A DNA stretch of 30,285 nt from Candidatus Parcubacteria bacterium (lineage in GTDB: Bacteria; Patescibacteriota; Minisyncoccia; Phycocordibacterales; CAIZLB01): positions 1 through 30,285 of the forward strand of contig JACMMR010000005.1 in the NCBI GenBank assembly GCA_014378965.1, in the 5' to 3' direction. Of the stretch, positions 20,307 through 27,548 are shown one piece after another. Numbering within the stretch: the stretch's first letter is position 1; the number at the start of each line of letters is the position of its first letter. The translations under genes and the position numbers were made by a program. The notes under the pieces were generated by a model. That model worked only from the letters and a program-made list of their open reading frames with translations, was not told the origin of the DNA and searched no databases.

Positions 20307-21149
20307 ATGGAAACACTTTTACTCAAGTCAAAACCAATTCTGGATTTTTTTCACCTTCATTATCAAATGACTGGCCTGGCAATTAAAGCTCGTCTTGATA
20401 TTTTTCTAATTGGAAATAATCCCGCTTCGCAAATATATGTAAAAAAGAAAACTGAATTTGCTGAAAAATTAAGTATAGAAATTGTTGTTCATAGATACGA
20501 ATCGGATGTTGATGAAGAATTTATTAAATTAGAAATAAAAAAAATATCAGACAATTCAGAAGTTGACGGTGTAATGATACAATTGCCATTACCTAAACAA
20601 TTAAATATTCGTGATTTATATAATCAAATTAATTATAAAAAAGATATAGAAAGTTTGTCAGATGTGAACGTGGCCAAAAGAGCTTATGGAGAAAAAACTC
20701 ATTTACCCGCAACAGCTCGAGCAGTGCAAAGTATTTTTGATTTTTATCAAATAGAAATCGAAGGTCTGCATGTTGTTATGGTAGGCAATTCTGATATAGC
20801 AGGAAAACCAATAGCAAGCATGTGTCTAGATAAAAAGGCGACGGTAACGATTTGTCATGAATTTACAAAAGATTTGCAAAGCATAACAAAGACTGCCGAT
20901 ATATTAATAGTAGCGATAGGTAAACCTAAATTTATAGATGCATCATATGTAAGAGATGACAAAACACAAATCGTTATAGATATAGGAATAAATGATATTG
21001 GGACTGAAGGTGAAAGAAGGGTTTGTGGGGATGTAGATTTTAAGAAGGTAAAAGACAAGGTTCTTGCAATTACTCCGGTCCCTGGAGGGGTGGGTCCACT
21101 AACTATAATGGGTCTTATTGAAAATCTCCTCGAGTCAGTGGTACAATAG
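20307..21149 (+). CDS. folD: Bifunctional methylenetetrahydrofolate dehydrogenase/cyclohydrolase, divergent
   Basis: FolD converts 5,10-methylene-THF to 10-formyl-THF. The 280 residues are close to the normal length. The folate-site Tyr and Lys are present in NNPASQIYVKKKT (about 37-49), as are MIQLPLPK and the C-terminal PVPGGVGPLTIMGLIEN. Several usual motifs are changed: the KDVDG motif reads KDIES (the catalytic second Asp becomes Glu), the normally conserved P-CTP-x-G reads PATARAV, and the dinucleotide loop is GNSDIAG instead of GRSxxVG. Such a divergent FolD fits CPR bacteria, where folate enzymes are reduced. Activity can be expected but the cofactor (NAD or NADP) is uncertain. The -35 box of the next gene is inside its 3' end. 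Confidence 0.9.
   Translation: METLLLKSKPILDFFHLHYQMTGLAIKARLDIFLIGNNPASQIYVKKKTEFAEKLSIEIVVHRYESDVDEEFIKLEIKKISDNSEVDGVMIQLPLPKQLNIRDLYNQINYKKDIESLSDVNVAKRAYGEKTHLPATARAVQSIFDFYQIEIEGLHVVMVGNSDIAGKPIASMCLDKKATVTICHEFTKDLQSITKTADILIVAIGKPKFIDASYVRDDKTQIVIDIGINDIGTEGERRVCGDVDFKKVKDKVLAITPVPGGVGPLTIMGLIENLLESVVQ
21118..21147 (+). promoter_or_regulatory. Leaderless-type promoter of the SIMPL gene
   Basis: TTGAAA (21118-21123), an 18-nt spacer, TACAAT (21142-21147), then exactly 6 nt to the ATG at 21154. The -10 box overlaps the folD stop codon. Confidence 0.6.
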
Positions 21150-21153
21150 GGGT

Positions 21154-22026
21154 ATGAATAACTTACAACAAAACATAACCGAATTCGTTCAAGCAAATAA
21201 TTTAAGAAAAAATCTTGCTACATTAATCTTAATTTTTATAGCTCTGTTTCTTATAGCCAAGACAGTGCTTACATACAAACAAGCTGTTAGTTACAAAGAT
21301 AATAGTACAATCAACTATATCTCTGTTAGTGGTAAAGCTGAAAAATATACTGTACCTGATACATTAACTTTCAACATCACTATCAGTGAGGAAGGAAAAG
21401 ATGTGTCAGAGGTGACCATAAAAGCAAAAGCTAAAGCTGATAAGGCTATTGCAATACTTATTGCTAACGGAGTAGAGAAAGAAAATATAAAATTAGAAAA
21501 TTATAATGTATCGGATAAATATGAAAACATCTCACAACCTTGCGCCTATCCTCAAAACGTAAAAATGATGACTGCTGTTTCATACCCATGTCCAACAAAT
21601 TCTAAAATTGTTGGTCAAATACTTACCCAAACAATGATGGTAAAAGTTCGTGATATAGAGAAAAATGCTGATAATGTAAAAAGAACAAAAATTATAAGTG
21701 AATTATCAGCTGAAAATATAAAAGTTGATGGCTTTAATTTTACAGTTTACGATATGGAAGCTGTTCAAAAAGAAATCAGAGATGAAGCTATCAAAAACGC
21801 TAAAGAAGATGCTAAAAAACTAGCTCGTTCACTAGGTGTTAGATTGAATGAATTGTCATCATTTTCAGATAACACACAACCAGCCTACCCACTCAATGGA
21901 GGAACAACATATGATACTATGAGTGTAAAGTCAGCGAGATCAAATATGGCACCTGTGGCTCCAGAGTTGACTCCAGGACAAGAGAAGATTACGTCAAATG
22001 TAACGTTGACATACTCAATCAAATAG
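21154..22026 (+). CDS. SIMPL (DUF541) domain membrane-anchored protein
   Basis: A 290-residue protein. One transmembrane helix (about 21-38: LATLILIFIALFLIAKTV) leads to an extracytoplasmic SIMPL domain: INYISVSGKAEKYTVPDTLTFNITISEEGKDVSEVTIKAKAKADKAIAILIANGVEKENIKLENYNVSDKYE, later KEIRDEAIKNAKEDAKKLARSLGVRLNELSSFSD and ITSNVTLTYSIK. The 'isVsG.ae....pD.a.i...v' opening and 'A...A...A..lA..LG..lg.' helix are the family signature. An insertion with CAYPQN...SYPCPTN places two Cys that could form a disulphide. The general function is unknown. I start at 21154, set by the TACAAT-N6 promoter; an in-frame extension to 21118 has no support. Confidence 0.9.
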   Translation: MNNLQQNITEFVQANNLRKNLATLILIFIALFLIAKTVLTYKQAVSYKDNSTINYISVSGKAEKYTVPDTLTFNITISEEGKDVSEVTIKAKAKADKAIAILIANGVEKENIKLENYNVSDKYENISQPCAYPQNVKMMTAVSYPCPTNSKIVGQILTQTMMVKVRDIEKNADNVKRTKIISELSAENIKVDGFNFTVYDMEAVQKEIRDEAIKNAKEDAKKLARSLGVRLNELSSFSDNTQPAYPLNGGTTYDTMSVKSARSNMAPVAPELTPGQEKITSNVTLTYSIK

Positions 22027-22034
22027 GCTATTCT
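22006..22034 (+). promoter_or_regulatory. Promoter of secE-nusG-rplK
   Basis: TTGACA (22006-22011, a perfect -35), a 17-nt spacer and TATTCT (22029-22034), both at the very end of the SIMPL gene. The predicted start of transcription coincides with an ATG at 22041, and a hairpin follows. Confidence 0.65.
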
Positions 22035-22040
22035 AATAAT

Positions 22041-22130
22041 ATGTTTAAAGCGCTCCAAAAAGAGCGTTTTAAAATTGAAAAAATAAAAAAATTAATATAT
22101 AAAAAAACATGTCAATCGTATCATATATAA
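22041..22130 (+). CDS. Possible leader peptide of the secE operon (29 residues)
   Basis: Reading MFKALQKERFKIEKIKKLIYKK with a short tail, TAA at 22128-22130. It begins 6 nt after the -10 box TATTCT, like the leaderless genes, is Lys-rich, and overlaps the secE start by 22 nt in another frame. If translated it would couple ribosome passage across the hairpin at 22047-22070 to secE translation. It could equally be noise in an A-rich leader; the codon pattern alone cannot decide. Confidence 0.25.
   Translation: MFKALQKERFKIEKIKKLIYKKTCQSYHI
22047..22070 (+). promoter_or_regulatory. Hairpin in the secE-nusG-rplK leader (attenuator, or terminator of the SIMPL gene)
   Basis: AAAGCGCTC / CAAAAA / GAGCGTTTT, a 9-bp stem with one G-U pair, 20 nt past the SIMPL stop. 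It lies downstream of the secE promoter, so secE transcripts must pass through it. Confidence 0.55.
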
Positions 22131-22288
22131 AAGATGTCGCATCTGAAACTAGAAATATAAAGTGGCCTACTCGAAAGCAAGTGATAAGCTATACACTTAT
22201 CGTGATCATTCTTTCATTACTCTTAGCGGCATATATTGGAGCGCTTGATGCTGCATTTGCAAAATTATTATCAATTCTTCTTAACTAA
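22109..22288 (+). CDS. secE: Preprotein translocase subunit SecE
   Basis: A 59-residue SecE, read directly from the sequence. It starts MSIVSYIKDVASETRNIKWPTRKQVISYT, where E-x-x-x-x-KWP-R is the invariant SecE cytoplasmic helix that contacts SecY, and continues with one transmembrane helix (LIVIILSLLLAAYIGALDAAFAKLLSILL). SecE clamps the two halves of SecY in the translocon. It is the first gene of the conserved secE-nusG-rplK order and is 24 nt from nusG. The start is preceded by an A-run with no Shine-Dalgarno. Confidence 0.95.
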   Translation: MSIVSYIKDVASETRNIKWPTRKQVISYTLIVIILSLLLAAYIGALDAAFAKLLSILLN

Positions 22289-22312
22289 CACAATTTTATA
22301 AAATAAAAATTT

Positions 22313-22855
22313 ATGGCAAAACAAATTGAAAAGGATCGAAACTGGTATGCGGTACAAACATATTCAGGATATGAAAATGCAGTTGTTCGTAACTTAAAGC
22401 AACGTATAGAATCTCTGGGACTTGAGGATAAGATATTTAACGTATTAATCCCAACAAAAAAAGTTATCAAAATCAAATCAGGAAAAAGGATTGAAGAAGA
22501 TGAAAAAATCTACCCAGGATACGTACTTGTTGAAATGATTGTTAATGACGAAACATGGTTCAACGTTCGAAACACTCCTCGTGTAACTGGGTTCGTAGGA
22601 TCAGGAAATATACCTGTACCTGTAACTGATATTGAATTAGCTGATATCTTTGCAAATATGAAAGGAGATAATCTGATACATAGCCTCGATGTACGAGTGG
22701 ATGAATATGTTTCAATCGTTGACGGTCCTTTTAAAGACTCTGAAGGTAAGGTTTCAAAGATTGATCAAGAAAAAGGTAAGCTTATTGTGTTGGTTTCTAT
22801 GTTCGATCGCGAGATTCCAGTTGAGCTCGACTTCTTGCAAGTAAAGAAAAAATAG
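22313..22855 (+). CDS. nusG: Transcription elongation/antitermination factor NusG
   Basis: A 180-residue NusG of normal length. The N-terminal NGN domain begins RNWYAVQTYSGYENAVVRNLKQRIES and contains KIYPGYVLVEMIVNDETWFNVRNTPRVTGFVG, the conserved polymerase-binding face. The C-terminal KOW domain is DEYVSIVDGPFKDSEGKVSKIDQEKGKLIVLVSMFDREIPVELDFLQV. It binds the RNA polymerase clamp and links it to Rho or to the ribosomal protein S10. Co-transcribed with secE and rplK. Confidence 0.97.
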   Translation: MAKQIEKDRNWYAVQTYSGYENAVVRNLKQRIESLGLEDKIFNVLIPTKKVIKIKSGKRIEEDEKIYPGYVLVEMIVNDETWFNVRNTPRVTGFVGSGNIPVPVTDIELADIFANMKGDNLIHSLDVRVDEYVSIVDGPFKDSEGKVSKIDQEKGKLIVLVSMFDREIPVELDFLQVKKK

Positions 22856-22903
22856 GTTATTATCAATCGTACAAACAGATTCGCTAAAACAAACTAAATA
22901 TAT

Positions 22904-23329
22904 ATGGCAAAAAAAGTAACAAAAATAATAAAATTACAGATAGCGGCAGCAAAAGCTACACCTGCACCACCTATTGGTACAGCGCTGGGCCCGGCTGGTG
23001 TTAATATTGCAGATTTCGTAAAGAGATTTAACGATGCAACACAAGCTTTAGTAGGAAATACTGTTCCAGTTGTGATCAGCGTATATGACGATAGATCATT
23101 TGATTTTATTATGAAAACAGCTCCAGCAGCTGAGATGGTGAAAAAAGCTATCGGTCTTGAAACAGGGTCAGGTACCCCAAACTCTAAAAAAGCTGGGAAG
23201 ATTACAAAAGCTCAAGTAGCTGAGATTGCAGCCAGAAAGATGGTAGATATGAATGCATATAACATTGAAGGGGCAATCAAAATGATCGAAGGTACATGCC
23301 GATCACTTGGGGTTGAGGTTGTGAACTAA
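22904..23329 (+). CDS. rplK: 50S ribosomal protein L11
   Basis: A 141-residue L11, full length. KIIKLQIAAAKATPAPPIGTALGPAGVNIADFVKRFND is the flexible N-terminal domain with the proline-rich loop bound by thiostrepton in other bacteria, and SGTPNSKKAGKITKAQVAEIAARKMVDMNAYNIEGAIKMIEGTCRSLGVEV is the rRNA-binding C-terminal domain. It forms the GTPase-associated centre with 23S rRNA. The usual next gene rplA (L1) is not here; a terminator and then ileS follow. Confidence 0.97.
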   Translation: MAKKVTKIIKLQIAAAKATPAPPIGTALGPAGVNIADFVKRFNDATQALVGNTVPVVISVYDDRSFDFIMKTAPAAEMVKKAIGLETGSGTPNSKKAGKITKAQVAEIAARKMVDMNAYNIEGAIKMIEGTCRSLGVEVVN

Positions 23330-23355
23330 TACAATTTCACACAAAAATATAAAAG

Positions 23356-23377
23356 ACATCCGTTTGGGTGTTTTTTT
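23356..23377 (+). terminator. Terminator of secE-nusG-rplK
   Basis: ACATCC / GTTT / GGGTGT (one U-G pair) followed directly by seven T, 26 nt past the rplK stop. It makes ileS a separate transcription unit. Confidence 0.85.
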
Positions 23378-23403
23378 GTTTTATAAATTAAATAATGTAT
23401 AAT
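23376..23403 (+). promoter_or_regulatory. Leaderless-type promoter of ileS
   Basis: TTGTTT (23376-23381), a 16-nt spacer, TATAAT (23398-23403), then 7 nt to the ATG at 23411. The -35 box overlaps the T run of the rplK terminator. Confidence 0.62.
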
Positions 23404-23410
23404 CCATTAC

Positions 23411-26400
23411 ATGAAAAGCCCAAACGAGCGTGAGTCAGCGATACTAAAGTATTGGCAAGATAACAACATTTTCCAAAAAAGTCTTGATAAAAATAAGGAT
23501 AAAGAGACTTTTAGGTATTATGATGGACCGCCATATGCAACAGGTTTACCTCACTTTGGGAATGCCTTGCCCACAGCTATCAAAGATATGTACCCTCGTT
23601 ATAAGACTATGAGGGGGTATGATGTGCCTCGTTCTTGGGGTTGGGACTGTCACGGTTTGCCTATTGAAAGTTTGGCGGAGAAAACTTTAGGTTTTCAAGG
23701 AAAAAAAGATATAGAAGAATTTGGTGTTAAAAAGTTTAACGAAACTGCGCGTGACTCAGTATTTAAATTTCGTGAAGACTGGAAAAAAATCATACCACGA
23801 CTTGGAAGATGGGTAGATATGGATAATGATTATCGAACACTAGATGCTACATTTATGGAGTCAAACCTATGGGCATTTAAAAAGCTACACGATAAAGGGT
23901 TAGTCTATGAAGGGTATAAAGTTATGCCGTGGTGTCCGCATTGTGAGACAGTGCTTTCAAATTATGAGGTGACGGAAGGATATAAAGAGATCAGCGATTT
24001 ATCTGCGTATGTCTATTTTAAAATTATAGATGGTGAATATAAAGATGCATATATGATTGCCTGGACCACAACTCCTTGGACTCTTCCAGGAAATGTTGCA
24101 TTGGCAATCAATAAAGATTTTATATATATACTGGTGGACACTGGTTCAAAAAAAATAATCGTATCAAAGTCATCACTTGAAAAAATAATCACGTTTAAAA
24201 AAGAAGGTGAGGAATTTTCTGTTATTAAAGAAATAAAAGGGGATGAACTACTTGGTATAAAATATCAACGTATATTTAATTACAATATATTATCAGAATC
24301 AGATAATATAAATACTCAAATAAATGATGTTGAAACTGGTTGGAAAATATATCACGGCAATTTTGTAACCGATACAGATGGTACAGGAGTGGTACATATT
24401 GCTCCTGCGTTTGGTGATGATGATATGAAATTAATGCAAAGTGAATATTTACCAATTATAAAACATGTTAATTCCAAAGGTGAATTTGTAAAAGAGGTAA
24501 CTGATTTCTCAGGTTCCGTAAAACCGAAAGATGATCATTCTAAGGCTGATATTGAGATTATAAAGTATTTGGCTCATAATGGGCACTTATTTGCGAAAGA
24601 AAAATATATTCACACCTATCCACATTGTTGGAGATGTAAAACACCACTACTGAACTATGCGACTTCATCTTGGTTTATTATGACCACTGCTGTTAAAGAC
24701 AGGATGATAGAAATAAATAATCAAATCAATTGGTATCCAGATGAGATTGGACATAAACGACTTCAATCATGGCTCGAAAATAATCGAGATTGGGCTGTGT
24801 CTCGCAGTCGTTATTGGGGAACACCGTTACCGATATGGAAATCTAAAAATGAAGAATCTGAGAATAAATATATTTGCCTTGGTTCAGTAAAGGATATTAA
24901 GAGTAAAACTGTAAGAAATAAATATACAGCTATGAGGCACGGTGAAGCAACCCATCTTATAGAATCAGTTATGAGTTCCGGTTTAGAATTTTCAAGTCGC
25001 CACCATCTAACAGATAAAGGCAGAAATGACGTTGCTGCTTCAGCAGAAAAAATGATAATAGAAAATAATATTCCAGATATTATTTACACTTCTCCAATAG
25101 TGCGAACTCATGAATCTGCAGAAATAGTAAAACAAATCATAAAACAAAAAACAGGAAAAGATATAGAATTAAAGATTGATCCTCGATTGATAGAACAACA
25201 GTATGGTGATTTAGATGGTCAAAGTGATGAAATATACAATACATTTACTGCAAATAAGTCAGAAAAATTTATTAAATCATTTCCAAATGGTGAAAGTCTG
25301 GCAGATGTAAAAAAAAGAGTAGCAGAATTTTTGTATGAAATAGATTTACAATATAAAGATAAAAAAATATTGATAATAACACATGAAGGTTGTGTATATA
25401 ACTTCCAACATGTTGCAAATGGTGATAGTTGTGAGGATATAGTAAAAGGAAAAAAGGTTTGTGAAAAAACAAAACCTGCTCAGTATACATCTATTGATTT
25501 TGCATTTATTCCGCATAACGATTTGTATGAACTTGATTTTCATAGGCCGTATATTGATGAAGTAACGTTTGTAGAAAATGGAGAAGTATACAAAAGATTA
25601 CCTGAAGTATTGGATGTTTGGTATGATGCTGGATCAATGCCTTTCTCATCAGTGAACTACCCGTTTTCATTTGACGAATCAGCACAAAAAGAATTTGAAA
25701 AAAATTTAACTGTAGATTTTGTAGCTGAGAGTTTAGATCAAACTCGTGGATGGTTTTACTATATGTTGTTTATGTCGGTTGCCTTATTTGATAAAGCACC
25801 ATTTAAGAATGTGATGGTGGGTGGAATGGTTTTGGCAGAAGATGGTAAGAAGATGAGTAAGAGTTTAGGAAATTATCCTGACTTGATGACAGTTGTAGAA
25901 GAGTTTGGAGCTGATTCTCTTAGATACTTTCTGCTTTCATCTCCTGTAACTCGAGCAGAAGAGTATACATTTTCACAAAAAATGTTGAATGAAATTAATA
26001 ATAAATTTTTCAATAAAATTTCAAATGTTATTTCATTCCTAGAGATGTACGGTGTTAAAAATCTTTCAATCGATGTAGATATTGATTTTTCAAATATAAA
26101 TGTACTTGATGCTTGGATTGAAATAAAAATTAATAGATTGGTAAAAGACGTAACTGAAAATTTAGATTTATATCAAACTGACAGGGCGGCTAAACCTATA
26201 CTTGATTTTGTTGATGAATTATCAACATGGTATCTAAGACGTTGCCGAGATCGATTTAAAGATTCAGAGGCCGAAATAGTAACAAAAAACTTATTGATCG
26301 TTCTTATTACTTTAGCAAAAGTGATTGCTCCATTTACACCGTTTATGGCTGAAGAGATATATATCTTTGTGAAAAATTTTACAACTGTAAACGATAGTGC

Positions 26401-26884
26401 AGAATCTGTTCATTTAGAAGATTGGCCGGCGATTAAGGATATTAAAGATATTTCTGTTTTGGAAAAAATGACTCAAACTCGTTCTGTAGTTGAACAGGGT
26501 TTAGCAATGCGAAATAAAATAGGAATTAAAGTAAGGCAACCTTTAGTATCTATTTCTGTACAAAAAGAAATAATAGAAAATATTTATAAAGATATTGTTA
26601 AAGACGAGCTCAATGTTAAAAATGTTATCGAGGGAAGTGATGTAATACTCAATACAAACATAACTGATGATTTACGAATCGAAGGTATTGTTCGCGACAT
26701 TATTAGAGAGATACAATCAAAACGAAAAGATTTAAACCTAGTTCCGAGTGATAAGATACAATTGATTATTAAAATAAATGAAAATATTTCCAGTTTTGTT
26801 GATATGATAAAATCATCTGTAAATTCAGATACTGTTGAGCTTGCTGAGGGTCAAGAGGTTGAAGTGACTGTACATAAAGCATAA
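23411..26884 (+). CDS. ileS: Isoleucyl-tRNA synthetase with an inserted histidine-phosphatase domain
   Basis: Charges tRNA-Ile. In 1157 residues: class I signature LPHFGN (48-51, usual HYGH with Asn last), the editing domain (TTPWTLPGNVALAINKD, then GTGVVHIAPAFGDDD), CWRCKTPLLNYATSSWFI, NRDWAVSRSRYWGTPLPIW, then DVWYDAGSMPFSS and KKMSKS (813-818), and the anticodon-binding domain to the end. The pattern is the eukaryote-like (type 2) IleRS. Between about residues 503 and 700 lies a full histidine phosphatase: MRHGEA (Arg509, His510), TSPIVRTHES (Arg565), IEQQYGDLDG (Glu595), FPNGESLADVKKR and ITHEG (His658). It lies exactly between PIWKSKNE...LGSVKDI and LDFHRPYIDEV, which are adjacent in ordinary IleRS. 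All catalytic residues are present, so the insert is probably active; its substrate is unknown. Confidence 0.95.
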   Translation: MKSPNERESAILKYWQDNNIFQKSLDKNKDKETFRYYDGPPYATGLPHFGNALPTAIKDMYPRYKTMRGYDVPRSWGWDCHGLPIESLAEKTLGFQGKKDIEEFGVKKFNETARDSVFKFREDWKKIIPRLGRWVDMDNDYRTLDATFMESNLWAFKKLHDKGLVYEGYKVMPWCPHCETVLSNYEVTEGYKEISDLSAYVYFKIIDGEYKDAYMIAWTTTPWTLPGNVALAINKDFIYILVDTGSKKIIVSKSSLEKIITFKKEGEEFSVIKEIKGDELLGIKYQRIFNYNILSESDNINTQINDVETGWKIYHGNFVTDTDGTGVVHIAPAFGDDDMKLMQSEYLPIIKHVNSKGEFVKEVTDFSGSVKPKDDHSKADIEIIKYLAHNGHLFAKEKYIHTYPHCWRCKTPLLNYATSSWFIMTTAVKDRMIEINNQINWYPDEIGHKRLQSWLENNRDWAVSRSRYWGTPLPIWKSKNEESENKYICLGSVKDIKSKTVRNKYTAMRHGEATHLIESVMSSGLEFSSRHHLTDKGRNDVAASAEKMIIENNIPDIIYTSPIVRTHESAEIVKQIIKQKTGKDIELKIDPRLIEQQYGDLDGQSDEIYNTFTANKSEKFIKSFPNGESLADVKKRVAEFLYEIDLQYKDKKILIITHEGCVYNFQHVANGDSCEDIVKGKKVCEKTKPAQYTSIDFAFIPHNDLYELDFHRPYIDEVTFVENGEVYKRLPEVLDVWYDAGSMPFSSVNYPFSFDESAQKEFEKNLTVDFVAESLDQTRGWFYYMLFMSVALFDKAPFKNVMVGGMVLAEDGKKMSKSLGNYPDLMTVVEEFGADSLRYFLLSSPVTRAEEYTFSQKMLNEINNKFFNKISNVISFLEMYGVKNLSIDVDIDFSNINVLDAWIEIKINRLVKDVTENLDLYQTDRAAKPILDFVDELSTWYLRRCRDRFKDSEAEIVTKNLLIVLITLAKVIAPFTPFMAEEIYIFVKNFTTVNDSAESVHLEDWPAIKDIKDISVLEKMTQTRSVVEQGLAMRNKIGIKVRQPLVSISVQKEIIENIYKDIVKDELNVKNVIEGSDVILNTNITDDLRIEGIVRDIIREIQSKRKDLNLVPSDKIQLIIKINENISSFVDMIKSSVNSDTVELAEGQEVEVTVHKA
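24917..25510 (+). other. Histidine-phosphatase insertion within IleRS (domain)
   Basis: Residues about 503-700 of the IleRS. The catalytic His510 follows Arg509 in RHGEA; Arg565, Glu595 and His658 complete the phosphate pocket known from phosphoglycerate-mutase-like phosphatases. The insert is continuous in frame with the synthetase on both sides, with no stop or frame change, and its codon use looks like that of the rest of the gene. So it is not a recent disruption but a stable part of the protein. Confidence 0.9.
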
Positions 26885-26888
26885 ACAA

Positions 26889-27470
26889 ATGGTCTATACA
26901 ATTTACGAAACAAACTGCATTATATTCGATATTAAAAATATGCGTGAAGATGATGCGCTTATTAAAGCATTTTCAGATAAGTTTGGGGTTATACATATTA
27001 TCGCAACAAGTTTTAGAAAATCAAACGCCAAGCTAAAAGGCAATATTAAAGCTTTTTCTGTAAACAAGATAGCAGTGGTTCGAGGTAAGGAATTTTTTCG
27101 TCTGACAGATGTACATCATTTATTTGCATTCTCTGGATCAAAAAGCTTGGTTCAATTTTTAAGAGTAGCAGAAAGTTTATTTTTTAATGATGAAAGGGAG
27201 TATTTCGATGACATCAATACAAATATATATAATATGATTATTCATCTGTGTAAAAGTATTATATATGTTGTTAAGAGTGATCTTGTGAATAAAAAACACT
27301 TGTTAGAAATAATTAATATCTTTATTATTGTGTATATTCGTGGTCTACAAGGTTTTACAGATAAGATATCTATAGATGATATGATAAAACTAGAAGGGGA
27401 ACCATTAATAGCTTGGTTTGAACATCAAAAAAGTATTTTAAATTCATATTATAAAAAACTAGGGTTTTAA
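26889..27470 (+). CDS. recO: DNA repair protein RecO (short form)
   Basis: A 193-residue protein with the RecO N-terminal OB fold: MVYTIYETNCIIFDIKNMREDDALIKAFSDKFGVIHIIATSFRKSNAKLKGNIKAFSVNKIAVVRGKEFFRLTDV, that is, 'Lk..d..E.D.li.lfT...G.i...A.g.Rk..sk.....'. The C-terminal part is helical (LVQFLRVAESLFF, IIHLCKSIIYVV, LLEIINIFIIVYIRGLQGF). Ordinary RecO has about 240 residues with a four-Cys zinc site near the end; here that site and the last segment are missing. RecO loads RecA onto SSB-coated DNA with RecR. The start is 4 nt after the ileS stop, so the two are one transcript. Confidence 0.82.
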   Translation: MVYTIYETNCIIFDIKNMREDDALIKAFSDKFGVIHIIATSFRKSNAKLKGNIKAFSVNKIAVVRGKEFFRLTDVHHLFAFSGSKSLVQFLRVAESLFFNDEREYFDDINTNIYNMIIHLCKSIIYVVKSDLVNKKHLLEIINIFIIVYIRGLQGFTDKISIDDMIKLEGEPLIAWFEHQKSILNSYYKKLGF

Positions 27471-27473
27471 GTC

Positions 27474-27502
27474 TTGTTATGTAAATGAGGGTGGGATATA
27501 AT
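27474..27502 (+). promoter_or_regulatory. Promoter of the surface protein gene
   Basis: TTGTTA (27474-27479), a 17-nt spacer and TATAAT (27497-27502). The ATG is 47 nt further, so this mRNA has a leader of about 40 nt, unlike the leaderless genes. Confidence 0.65.
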
Positions 27503-27548
27503 TATTATAGAACTATATTATTCACTAAACAAAATTATATATTTTACA

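Noticed and set aside
23552..23563. HIGH motif as HFGN, suggesting an inactive IleRS
   Set aside because: The fourth position varies among class I synthetases, and KMSKS, the editing site and the zinc-type Cys are intact.
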